Part shown: one piece after another, positions 1-5,057 of the stretch
How the letters are laid out: every line of letters begins with the position of its first letter
Position numbering within the stretch: the first letter of the stretch is position 1
Source: Cyanobacteria bacterium UBA11370
Lineage (GTDB): Bacteria > Cyanobacteriota > Cyanobacteriia > Cyanobacteriales > Coleofasciculaceae
Assembly: GCA_003486645.1 (NCBI GenBank)
Contig: DNGI01000298.1
Span: forward strand, 1 to 6,462
Direction: 5' to 3'
Length of the DNA: 6,462 nucleotides
Program-made: the position numbers and the translations under genes
The notes under the pieces: model-generated
The model's database searches: none
The model's input: the letters and a program-made list of their open reading frames with translations, nothing else
What the model was told of the DNA's origin: nothing

Positions 1-1764
1 ATCCTATTTGAAACAACCAACATCCTTAGTAACGAACTTCAAACCGCCGCTGATGGACCCAAAAGTGCCGCCCGACCTAATGAGGATATTCTCAGTTTTG
101 CTAATACTATCCTCAACTGCCGAGAAGTCACGTGGATTTCCGATAAGAAACAGGAAGAAGTCTACAACAACCGCATCATGAAAACAGAGAATCACTCTCC
201 TATCGATAGAATGATTCAAGTTGCAAATAGGATGTGGCAAAACCACCATTTAGAATCCCTCCCTACTAATCAATTTAAAGACTTCTTCCCGAAAAATTAT
301 TCCCCAGAACAAGAAGAAATTGCTCTCAAAATTATCAAAAACTACAATAGCCTGTATAGCGAAGCCCACTCATTCAAAAGACAGGCTGCCCAGGAACCGG
401 GAACACAATTAATTATTACATCCGCTAATTCCGGCAAGCAAATTACCATCACTAACCTGGCTAAATACAACCATCCGGATGCTTGGAATAGTGAAACTCT
501 TAATATCAAACTCCAAGATAGTTCAGGCGGAAAAATGATAGCCCTTGCCCGAAGAGGCAGGGGGGAAGGGGGCAGGGTGCAGGGGGAATATGAGGATGAT
601 CCAACTCAATGGAAACCCCTAGGAACGGTTAGCGAACAATCGGTAAAAGAGCATAATCTCAAGGATGGAGTTAAACTCAGCAACGCCCAAGTTAAACTTA
701 TTTCAGGCATTACACCTCAAGAGATTGAAGCTAAATTTAAGGCTGCCCAGGACTTCGCTGAATCGATAAGAACTCAATATTCTTCCCAGAATTATCAACT
801 TCAATCAGCCATCTGGCACGCGGCTCATGCTAGCAATCAAAAAGGGTATGAGAATTATAGTAAAGCTAGCGCCGCTTTTAATATTTTTCCTGAATTAGTG
901 GCTGCACAAGCTAAAGAATTTCAATTTACTAACATTACCCTAGCTGGAGTCCATCATCCAACCAATGAATGGGGACAACAACTTAATGGTAAAACTATTG
1001 ATTTTCAAGTCGCCTTAGAAACGAGAGAAAATCATCCCAATTTTAACAAACGAGTGGTGATAGTTGAAGGAAAACAAATTGCTCCCATATCAGAGCAAGA
1101 CTATCAGCTACCTATTGGTACTCAAGGCAAAGCGACGCTGACATCACCACCAGGCGCAACCTTGACGGCTACAACTGCTAAAGGAAATACAATCAAGATT
1201 ACTCAACTTTCAAAGTATGACTTTGTGGGAGAGAACTTTTCACAGAAACCAGCGACTCTCACCATCGGGTTTGTCACCCCACCTGGTAAAAATAACTCAG
1301 TTCCTGTTGTCAAAATAGATGATAAAATTCTAGGAGTTATTGACCGAAATGACCAAAACAAACTTAAAGCGGTTAACCTACTCCGACCAGGGACAAAACT
1401 CAACACCACACTCCAAAGTAACCCCGCTACTATAGCAACTCTAAGTATTGAGAAAGACACTCTCAAATATCCAGATAATTGGATTAAAAAGTCTGACGCT
1501 TCAAAACAAGCTTGGATTCAGGAAAACATAGAAACTTCTTCTATTCCCCAAAGCAACACCAACCAACCCTATGAACGTCCTGAATGGGAGAAAAACTTAG
1601 TTAAAGCAGCACTCAAAACTCTCAATACTATTCAACCCGATGCACTAGGTCGTAGAATAAGCGGCATGGGACCTTATATCGCTCTCTATACAGAGAATAA
1701 CCTTGAACGTTCCCTGAGAGTTATTGACGGAGTTAGTGATAGAGGAGTTCTCTATAAAGCTTAA
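1..1764 (+). CDS. Large unrecognised beta-repeat protein, 5' end outside window
   Basis: The frame is open from the first base, so the 587 codons seen here are only the C-terminal part; the ATG at 178 is probably internal. I do not recognise a named family. Codons 1-130 look helical and charged. From codon 134 a beta-rich unit recurs: blocks starting with a GT motif lie at codons 134, 373 and 464, and segments of the type ITxLxKY...LxI, followed by a KIxxKxLGxI-like strand, lie near codons 148-226, 309-373 and 395-464. These repeats vaguely resemble small DNA-binding barrels such as HIRAN, but that is a guess. Codons about 184-195 (Gly/Arg-rich) come from a G-rich repeat inserted in frame. 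No signal peptide or membrane segment is visible. The frame stays coding-like for 32 codons after the TAA, so the C-terminus may be truncated. Such long multi-unit proteins are common on cyanobacterial plasmids; that context is inference. Confidence 0.7.
   Translation: MLFETTNILSNELQTAADGPKSAARPNEDILSFANTILNCREVTWISDKKQEEVYNNRIMKTENHSPIDRMIQVANRMWQNHHLESLPTNQFKDFFPKNYSPEQEEIALKIIKNYNSLYSEAHSFKRQAAQEPGTQLIITSANSGKQITITNLAKYNHPDAWNSETLNIKLQDSSGGKMIALARRGRGEGGRVQGEYEDDPTQWKPLGTVSEQSVKEHNLKDGVKLSNAQVKLISGITPQEIEAKFKAAQDFAESIRTQYSSQNYQLQSAIWHAAHASNQKGYENYSKASAAFNIFPELVAAQAKEFQFTNITLAGVHHPTNEWGQQLNGKTIDFQVALETRENHPNFNKRVVIVEGKQIAPISEQDYQLPIGTQGKATLTSPPGATLTATTAKGNTIKITQLSKYDFVGENFSQKPATLTIGFVTPPGKNNSVPVVKIDDKILGVIDRNDQNKLKAVNLLRPGTKLNTTLQSNPATIATLSIEKDTLKYPDNWIKKSDASKQAWIQENIETSSIPQSNTNQPYERPEWEKNLVKAALKTLNTIQPDALGRRISGMGPYIALYTENNLERSLRVIDGVSDRGVLYKA
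551..590 (+). repeat. G-rich purine repeat inserted inside the coding region
   Basis: Four G-tracts (560-565, 568-572, 575-577 and 582-586) are separated by 2, 2 and 4 bases, which fits the G-quadruplex pattern of four runs of at least three G with loops of 1-7. Base use differs sharply from the AT-leaning codons on both sides. Sequences of this G-run type are frequent between genes in many cyanobacteria, so this looks like one copy that landed in frame, adding about 12 residues (Arg/Gly-rich) between a strand ending IALA and the segment EYEDDPTQW. Confidence 0.6.
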
Positions 1765-1863
1765 CAAGGAGAACGTCCCTCAATCGATAATTTTACTCAG
1801 ATAGAAAAACAAGGATTCGCTTCATTAATTCCTCAAAATAAGTCAGGTGAATTATCTAGATGA
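1765..1863 (+). pseudogene. In-frame coding-like remnant after the TAA of the large gene
   Basis: Directly after the TAA at 1762-1764 the same frame stays open for 32 codons, to a TGA at 1861-1863. It reads as a natural protein segment (starting QGERPSIDNF), with codon use like the upstream gene. The simplest reading is that the original gene ended at 1863 and a point change created the TAA, trimming the last 33 residues. Alternatively the shorter form is genuine and this is chance. A base error in the assembly would look the same. Confidence 0.4.
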
Positions 1864-1918
1864 AAGCTTGATTTTGATACTTATCCAGTCTGCGAAAGTA
1901 GGCTTTTTGTCACCCCTT

Positions 1919-1932
1919 CAGGCTAACGCCTT
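1919..1932. repeat. Short palindromic motif AGGC-TAAC-GCCT
   Basis: AGGC (1920-1923) and GCCT (1928-1931) form a 4-bp stem around TAAC. The core GCTAACGC recurs at 2235-2242, inside the 3' end of the next gene, so the two copies bracket that gene. Short GC-rich palindromes with this core are scattered in many cyanobacterial genomes. With only 8 shared bases the link is tentative. Confidence 0.25.
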
Positions 1933-1962
1933 GTGGTTTTGAAGTGTAAAAGGCTTGCACCA

Positions 1963-2256
1963 ATGTCAGAAATTATACCCGAAAAGTCGCAATTTCAAAT
2001 AATTGTCAATTCCCACACAGGTCGTACAATCGGACGGATCTACTTTTCTAAAGTGTACATTTGTCAGCACAGAGAAGTTCTAAAAACCTGGCTAAAAAAG
2101 AAAACGATTTACTTTACGCAAAAAGACGTAAAACTCTACACAGATGGCAGCTTTAGGCTCTATTTTGAGGCTCCTCAAAGCGAGTACGAAATACTTAACA
2201 GGGCAATTTCCCCCTACCCACTCCTCCAAGGCAGCGCTAACGCGTTGGATAAGTGA
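1963..2256 (+). CDS. Small basic protein of unknown function (97 aa)
   Basis: I do not recognise this gene. The ATG at 1963 is preferred because an AAAAGG at 1948-1953 lies about 9 bases upstream; the in-frame GTG at 1933 sits in a palindromic repeat and has no such site. The protein is net basic (about 14 Lys/Arg against 9 Asp/Glu) and seems mostly beta-strand: residues 11-34 (FQIIVNSHTGRTIGRIYF onward) suggest strand-turn-strand, followed by a Lys-rich helix at 35-48 (KTWLKKK) and strands at 49-70. The last ten or so residues are encoded by DNA containing the short repeat GCTAACGC, so the native C-terminus may have been altered. No signal peptide or membrane helix is seen. The next gene starts 20 bases on and is probably co-transcribed. 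A nucleic-acid-binding role is possible from charge alone, but unproven. Confidence 0.6.
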   Translation: MSEIIPEKSQFQIIVNSHTGRTIGRIYFSKVYICQHREVLKTWLKKKTIYFTQKDVKLYTDGSFRLYFEAPQSEYEILNRAISPYPLLQGSANALDK

Positions 2257-2276
2257 AGATTTAGGCCTAGTCCATC

Positions 2277-2549
2277 ATGGAAGCTTTAATTGAACTTATC
2301 GACAGTTACGAAGGTCTTTCTGACGAGCGTATTACTGAATTAGTGTCACAGCTTGACTGGAATTTCATCAGCACAGTTCTAGGTTTCGACCCTCGTGAAG
2401 AAGACCCGGATTCCGGAGAAATTGAACTCGCCGAATTTCTCGTTTGTGACGTAGGGGACGAACTCTTGGAAGCCGCAGTTTTAATTGTTGACGATCCGAG
2501 AATCAATTATTTAGTTGAACCCGAAATTCCGTCTTGCCCACGGCCTTAA
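2277..2549 (+). CDS. Very acidic small protein, no lysine (90 aa)
   Basis: I do not recognise this gene. It begins at ATG 2277; no strong Shine-Dalgarno sequence precedes it (TTAGG at 2261-2265 is distant), so it may depend on translation of the gene ending 20 bases upstream. By count about 24 of 90 residues are Asp or Glu, only 4 are Arg and none are Lys, giving a net charge near -20. Residues 1-35 look like two amphipathic helices around SDERITELVSQLDW. Residues 37-50 are a Pro/Asp/Glu-rich loop, and 51-72 form a further helix-strand segment. The C-terminus is Pro-rich with a Cys (PSCPRP). Strong acidity occurs in DNA-mimic proteins, antitoxins and small chaperones, but also in many ordinary cyanobacterial hypotheticals, so no function is assigned. 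The acidic/basic pairing with the preceding gene may be meaningful. Confidence 0.6.
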   Translation: MEALIELIDSYEGLSDERITELVSQLDWNFISTVLGFDPREEDPDSGEIELAEFLVCDVGDELLEAAVLIVDDPRINYLVEPEIPSCPRP

Positions 2550-2618
2550 ATAGAGCCAGTCTATTGGATTTGTGAATAAGAGAAGTCAGAAGTTACAATT
2601 CATTTAGACTTGCTCTAT

Positions 2619-2659
2619 CTGATTCCGGTAAATTTCGGCGCTGAAAAGACCGGAATCAG
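2619..2659. repeat. Perfect 11-bp inverted repeat (hairpin), 19-base loop
   Basis: CTGATTCCGGT at 2619-2629 is exactly complementary to ACCGGAATCAG at 2649-2659. Inside the loop a further TTTC (2633-2636) and GAAA (2643-2646) can pair, giving a two-part stem. No T-run follows on either strand, so it does not look like an intrinsic terminator. It lies between the acidic-protein gene and the promoter at 2709-2737. It could be a protein-binding site, an mRNA-stabilising hairpin at the end of the upstream pair, or a small mobile-repeat footprint. Confidence 0.65.
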
Positions 2660-2708
2660 TCGTTAATAAATAGCAAATAAAGCGCTATCGCGGACGTTTT
2701 TGAATGAG

Positions 2709-2737
2709 CTGACAACCCCTTCACCGTCAGCTATAAT
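2709..2737 (+). promoter_or_regulatory. Sigma70-type promoter: CTGACA - 17 bp - TATAAT
   Basis: The -35 box CTGACA (2709-2714, five of six consensus bases) is followed by a 17-bp spacer and a perfect TATAAT (2732-2737). Transcription would start around 2743-2745, only about 10 bases before the ATG at 2754 and overlapping the Shine-Dalgarno at 2741-2747. The transcript would be almost leaderless, or start slightly early at about 2741. This promoter lies inside the region a longer TTG-start reading would translate, which argues against that longer form. Confidence 0.5.
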
Positions 2738-2740
2738 TAC

Positions 2741-2747
2741 AAAGGAG
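2741..2747 (+). promoter_or_regulatory. Shine-Dalgarno AAAGGAG fixing the start at 2754
   Basis: AAAGGAG ends six bases before ATG 2754, the ideal distance. The upstream in-frame TTG at 2700 has no such site, so the ATG is chosen as the start. Confidence 0.75.
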
Positions 2748-2753
2748 AAACCC

Positions 2754-3449
2754 ATGTTATTCGCTTCATTAAACAACCAAACCACTCAATCTATTGAAGC
2801 TTGCGAAAGATTGATTGAACAACTCAAACAGCAGTTAGCAGCAGCGCAAGAACAGCTTAACCACTTACATCAACAACAGCAAGGGGAATTAACAGCACAA
2901 GCTACGGCTCAAACGGCATTAGAAATGGTAGCTAAAGCTCGTCGGATGATTCAAGTTGCTTATCCTAATTCTCCAGAAGCTATGGCAGAATTCAACCGTG
3001 CCTTAATGCAAGATGAAACCGAATCCAACGAGGTAGAAACCCAACAACAACGCCTTGCTGGAACGGATGAAGTCATTGCTGTTGATGTAATCGTTGAACC
3101 CTTACCTCCAACCGAACCAACTAACACTATCACCTCTCAACATAATGGTAATGGACATAACGGAAACGGACACAACCAACAGCTAATTCAAGGCTTAAAC
3201 CCCAGTAAGGAAACCACTGCCAACAACAAATATTTGACCATTGACGAGCTTAAGATTCTTCCTCGTGAACAACTTCAAGCTCTAGCTGCGATCAAGAAAG
3301 TCGGCACAAATGGCAACCGCTGGCACATCGCTACCCGCTTGAATAATCGAGTTACGGCAGAAGATTTAGCCGCTATAACCACGGAACCAACCCCATCGAT
3401 ACACGACCAAAACACTCATGACCATCTCGCCATAGATTATGAGTTTTGA
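2754..3449 (+). CDS. Coiled-coil protein with Gly/Asn/His linker and possible SAP/HeH-like C-terminus (231 aa)
   Basis: Not a family I can name. Residues 11-47 form a Gln/Leu-rich coiled coil (IEACERLIEQLKQQL onward). Residues 48-86 continue helically and include KARRMIQVAYPNSPEAMAEF. Residues 87-128 are acidic and Pro-rich, and residues 130-141 are a flexible linker made of repeated HNGNG. The C-terminal block 158-207 (YLTIDELKILPREQLQALA, then GNRWHIATRLN) reads as helix-loop-helix. It recalls small SAP/Rho-N-type nucleic-acid-binding domains, but that is inference. A coiled coil for oligomerisation joined by a loose linker to a small binding domain is common in plasmid maintenance and partition accessory proteins. 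The gene has its own promoter and a strong ribosome site. A small ORF overlaps its stop (ATG at 3439). No signal peptide is seen, so it should be cytoplasmic. Confidence 0.75.
   Translation: MLFASLNNQTTQSIEACERLIEQLKQQLAAAQEQLNHLHQQQQGELTAQATAQTALEMVAKARRMIQVAYPNSPEAMAEFNRALMQDETESNEVETQQQRLAGTDEVIAVDVIVEPLPPTEPTNTITSQHNGNGHNGNGHNQQLIQGLNPSKETTANNKYLTIDELKILPREQLQALAAIKKVGTNGNRWHIATRLNNRVTAEDLAAITTEPTPSIHDQNTHDHLAIDYEF
3141..3176 (+). repeat. Degenerate 15-bp tandem repeat encoding HNGNG
   Basis: Units at 3141-3155 and 3156-3170 plus a six-base start of a third encode HNGNG-HNGNG-HN. The copies differ at synonymous positions (GGT/AAT against GGA/AAC), so selection has kept the peptide rather than the DNA. 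It forms the flexible linker of the coiled-coil protein. Confidence 0.6.
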
Positions 3450-3498
3450 ATTGAGAGGCGTTAATCCAAATAACAGTTCATACCTCGCAGTTATCTAA
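3439..3498 (+). CDS. Candidate 19-aa micro-ORF overlapping the upstream stop, ending in LAVI
   Basis: ATG 3439 lies just before the TGA (3447-3449) of the coiled-coil gene, an 11-base overlap in another frame that would allow translational coupling. The peptide reads MSFELRGVNPNNSSYLAVI and stops at TAA 3496-3498. It leads in frame into the 45-bp repeats, whose own micro-ORFs end with the same LAVI-stop. It may be a genuine short peptide, or the surviving start of a longer gene now cut by repeated stops. No independent Shine-Dalgarno is obvious. Confidence 0.3.
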   Translation: MSFELRGVNPNNSSYLAVI

Positions 3499-3513
3499 CA
3501 AGGGAAAGCGGTT

Positions 3514-3543
3514 ATGAACAATTACTGGCTTGCAGTTATCTAA
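3514..3543 (+). CDS. Micro-ORF 1 in the repeat: MNNYWLAVI
   Basis: ATG 3514 to TAA 3541-3543 encodes nine residues. AAGGGA at 3500-3505 lies eight bases upstream, a normal Shine-Dalgarno distance. The hydrophobic core YWLAVI could insert in a membrane or act as a signal or leader peptide. Expression is unproven and chance is a real possibility at this size; duplication of the whole cassette, ribosome site included, is the only positive hint. Confidence 0.25.
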   Translation: MNNYWLAVI

Positions 3544-3558
3544 CAAGGGAAAGCGGTT

Positions 3559-3588
3559 ATGAACAATTACTGGCTTGCAGTTATCTAA
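3559..3588 (+). CDS. Micro-ORF 2 in the repeat: MNNYWLAVI (identical)
   Basis: This is the second exact copy of the nine-residue ORF, with the same AAGGGA (3545-3550) eight bases before its ATG. Its TAA (3586-3588) lies in the start of the degenerate third repeat, after which no further start follows. If translated, the two copies would double the peptide dose from one transcript. Confidence 0.25.
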   Translation: MNNYWLAVI

Positions 3589-3609
3589 TATAGAAAGCAG
3601 CCAGTAATT
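3565..3609. repeat. 11-bp inverted repeat closing the 45-bp repeat array
   Basis: AATTACTGGCT (3565-3575, end of repeat copy 2) is exactly complementary to AGCCAGTAATT (3599-3609). Allowing T3576 to bulge adds two more pairs. The loop is about 18 bases. The same left arm also exists in copy 1 (3520-3530), so two alternative hairpins could form. No T-run follows directly, so a classical terminator is not supported. Confidence 0.6.
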
Positions 3610-3640
3610 ACATAGAAAAAAGGCAAGCTAATCTTAAGAA

Positions 3641-3670
3641 TTGACTTATCTTTTTTTATTTTTCTATCTT
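3641..3670 (+). promoter_or_regulatory. Weak candidate promoter for the Rpn gene (TTGACT - 18 bp - TATCTT)
   Basis: The -35 matches five of six consensus bases and the -10 four of six, with an 18-bp spacer. It would leave a leader of roughly 135 bases before the TTG start at 3815. The T-rich context raises the odds of a chance match. Confidence 0.25.
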
Positions 3671-3797
3671 TGCTAAACCGCAAGGTAGGAATAAAAAGTA
3701 CTATGTTACCTTCCGTAAATAAATCTCAAATCCTCTTTGTGATGACTAATGACTAATGGCCTGCAATCAGTGTTAAAGTACAAATTGTGCTGGAACC

Positions 3798-3803
3798 AGG
3801 AGA
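3798..3803 (+). promoter_or_regulatory. Shine-Dalgarno AGGAGA supporting the TTG start at 3815
   Basis: AGGAGA ends 11 bases before TTG 3815, slightly long but acceptable. The TTG gives MSYDNVCKYLAEQYPAEFV, the usual beginning of cyanobacterial members of this family. A TTG at 3808 is in another frame and stops after six codons. Confidence 0.6.
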
Positions 3804-3814
3804 AAAATTGAACG

Positions 3815-4861
3815 TTGAGTTACGATAATGTCTGCAAATACTTAGCCGAACAATACCCCGCCGAATTTGTCCATTGGTTGCTAGCAATTGAATCAACAGA
3901 TATAGAAGTCCTCAAAACCGAATTGACAAACGAACCAATTCGTGCAGATGCTATTACGTTTCTACGAACAGCTAACCAAATTCTACACGTAGAATTCCAA
4001 ACCCTACCCTACTCTGACCCACCCATTTCTTTCCGAATGCTCGACTACTCGGTAAGATTGAAGCGACAATACCGCTGTGACGTGGAGCAAGTAGTCATCT
4101 TTTTGCAACAGACAACCTCAGAGATAGCGTTTACCCAAGAGTACCGAGACAGAACCACATCCCACTTCTATCGGGTTATCCGTTTGTGGGAACAAGATCC
4201 TACCCCCTTTCTGACCCTACCTGGACTGTTACCTCTAGCCACGTTAACTCAAACCGAATCTCCTGAAGCCTTACTCACACAAGTAGCCGAGCAAATCGCT
4301 ACAATTTCTGATAGGGAGCAGCGACAAAATATTGCTAGTTGCGCTCAAATTTTTGCGGGATTGAGATTGGAAAAAGATGTTATTCGTCAGCTATTTCGGG
4401 AGGAAATTATGCGGGGATCTGTAATTTATCAAGATATTTTAGAGCAGGGATTACAGCAGGGATTACAGCAGGGATTACAGCAGGGAAGACGAGAAGGACA
4501 GCGGGAAGGAGAGGTAACTTTAATTGTCCGCCAACTAACCCGACGTTTAGGTGAAATTAATCCAGCGCTGCAACAACAAATTCGAGGGTTATCTACTCTT
4601 GCACTAGAGGAATTAGGGGAAGTTTTGCTAGATTTTTCCGCTGTGACCGATTTAGTGGCTTGGTTAGCACAACAGCAGAGACGGGAGGGAGAGGTCGCTT
4701 TAATTGTCCGCCAGCTAACACGGCGGTTTAATGAAGTTGAGCCATCACTCATTGAGCGAGTTCGAGAGTTATCGATTGAGCAGTTAGAGACATTAGCCGA
4801 AGCGCTGTTAGACTTTTCTCAAATTTCCGATTTTGTTACTTGGTTGGAGCAGTGGGAATAG
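3815..4861 (+). CDS. Rpn-family PD-(D/E)XK nuclease with two DUF4351 domains
   Basis: This belongs to the recombination-promoting nuclease / putative transposase (Rpn, PDDEXK_2) family, whose studied members are DNA endonucleases raising RecA-independent recombination. Residues 1-130 hold the nuclease fold: the visible core is D45 (RADAITFL) followed by E60 and Q62 (HVEFQT), matching a D...ExQ variant of the ExK site, with a further strand at VEQVVIFL (90-97). Residues 131-208 are helical. Residues 209-232 are a GLQQ/REGQ low-complexity arm made by a 12-bp minisatellite. DUF4351 occurs twice in tandem, residues 231-286 and 291-346, identical at about 33 of 56 positions; most relatives carry one. 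Length 348 aa, start TTG, no partner gene: it stands alone between two gaps. The family is highly multiplied in cyanobacteria and often phase-variable or decayed. This copy looks intact. Whether it acts in recombination or defence here is unknown. Confidence 0.9.
   Translation: MSYDNVCKYLAEQYPAEFVHWLLAIESTDIEVLKTELTNEPIRADAITFLRTANQILHVEFQTLPYSDPPISFRMLDYSVRLKRQYRCDVEQVVIFLQQTTSEIAFTQEYRDRTTSHFYRVIRLWEQDPTPFLTLPGLLPLATLTQTESPEALLTQVAEQIATISDREQRQNIASCAQIFAGLRLEKDVIRQLFREEIMRGSVIYQDILEQGLQQGLQQGLQQGRREGQREGEVTLIVRQLTRRLGEINPALQQQIRGLSTLALEELGEVLLDFSAVTDLVAWLAQQQRREGEVALIVRQLTRRFNEVEPSLIERVRELSIEQLETLAEALLDFSQISDFVTWLEQWE
4445..4486 (+). repeat. 12-bp minisatellite CAGGGATTACAG, 3.5 perfect copies
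   Basis: Units at 4445-4456, 4457-4468 and 4469-4480, then CAGGGA. It encodes repeating QGLQ. As the unit is a multiple of three, slippage changes the linker length without breaking the frame. Such GLQQG/GxxEG arms are usual just before DUF4351 in this family. Confidence 0.85.
4505..4852 (+). repeat. Intragenic tandem duplication of the DUF4351-coding segment
   Basis: Copy 1 (4505-4672) and copy 2 (4685-4852) start 180 bases apart. Both begin with EGEV-LIVRQLTRR, encoded by nearly identical DNA (TTTAATTGTCCGCCA in both), and end with LLDFS..-D-V-WL-Q. The later parts have diverged, so the duplication is not recent. Confidence 0.8.
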
Positions 4862-4954
4862 GCTATTGTTATTTTTTTGTTCTTGGTTATACCCATTCTC
4901 ATTTCACAGAGACAGTCAATTTTATTCCCTGTATCTTGGCTATTATCCTCTCAA
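4862..4954. other. Short AT-rich gap after the Rpn gene
   Basis: A T-run lies at 4873-4879, but I find no convincing stem in front of it, so an intrinsic terminator for the Rpn gene is not established. Nothing else is recognisable. Confidence 0.4.
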
Positions 4955-4983
4955 TTGATACAGACCAAAAAGATTCATAAAAT
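4951..4983 (+). promoter_or_regulatory. Promoter TTGATA - 17 bp - TAAAAT with overlapping TCAATTGA palindrome
   Basis: TTGATA (4955-4960) and TAAAAT (4978-4983) each match five of six consensus bases with the ideal 17-bp spacing. Transcription would start near 4990, leaving a leader of about 68 bases before the two-gene module. An 8-bp palindrome TCAATTGA (4951-4958) overlaps the -35 and is a plausible operator half for the XRE-type regulator encoded downstream; autoregulation is inferred from module architecture only. Confidence 0.55.
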
Positions 4984-5057
4984 CGAAAATCTGTTCTTTT
5001 ATAACCCTCAGTTAAACTAGGAATAGGACAAGGAATTTGTGGTAAGAGTGTGAGGAA

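Larger units (their letters stand above)
3487..3609 (+). repeat. 45-bp tandem direct repeat, two perfect copies plus a degenerate third
   Basis: Copies at 3487-3531 and 3532-3576 are identical. A third begins at 3577 with 12 identical bases (GCAGTTATCTAA) and then diverges. The stretch before copy 1 (about 3472-3486) also resembles the end of a unit. Being 45 bases long, the repeat keeps frame: read continuously it gives a TAA followed by QGKAVMNNYWLAVI in each unit. It is longer than typical plasmid iterons (17-22 bp), and there are no varied spacers as in a CRISPR array. Perfect identity implies recent duplication or active homogenisation. Confidence 0.9.
3610..3814. other. AT-rich gene-free stretch before the Rpn gene
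   Basis: No convincing ORF or RNA gene is visible. A weak promoter-like pair is present: TTGACT at 3641-3646 and TATCTT at 3665-3670, 18 bases apart. It overlaps a T-rich tract at 3651-3663. A heptamer TGACTAA occurs twice in tandem at 3743-3756, of the short-tandem-repeat type common between cyanobacterial genes. Together with 3450-3609 this makes a 365-base gap between annotated long genes. Confidence 0.5.

Noticed and set aside
1863..1918. Intrinsic terminator after the large gene
   Set aside because: Only a 6-bp bulged stem (near CGAAAG / CTTTTTG) could be drawn, too weak to call.
1933..1962. GTG start adding ten residues to the 97-aa gene
   Set aside because: It lies in a palindromic repeat with no ribosome site, whereas ATG 1963 has AAAAGG at a good distance.
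2700..2753. TTG start adding 18 residues to the coiled-coil gene
   Set aside because: The stretch contains the -35 and -10 boxes, and ATG 2754 has an ideal AAAGGAG.
3487..3609. CRISPR array
   Set aside because: The 45-bp units abut directly, with no distinct spacers, and only two are intact; no cas gene is near.
3808..3828. Six-codon TTG leader ORF before the Rpn gene
   Set aside because: Too short, and the Shine-Dalgarno is too close to it; nothing supports translation.
4339..4554. Forward open frame with GITAGITAG repeats
   Set aside because: It is a shifted-frame reading of the Rpn gene's 12-bp minisatellite.
4429..4752. Reverse-strand open frame opposite the DUF4351 region, and similar antisense frames at 4-249, 1203-1466, 2306-2506 and 5196-5399
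   Set aside because: They are low-complexity or Ser/Arg-rich mirror readings of clear forward genes, with no ribosome sites or recognisable domains.
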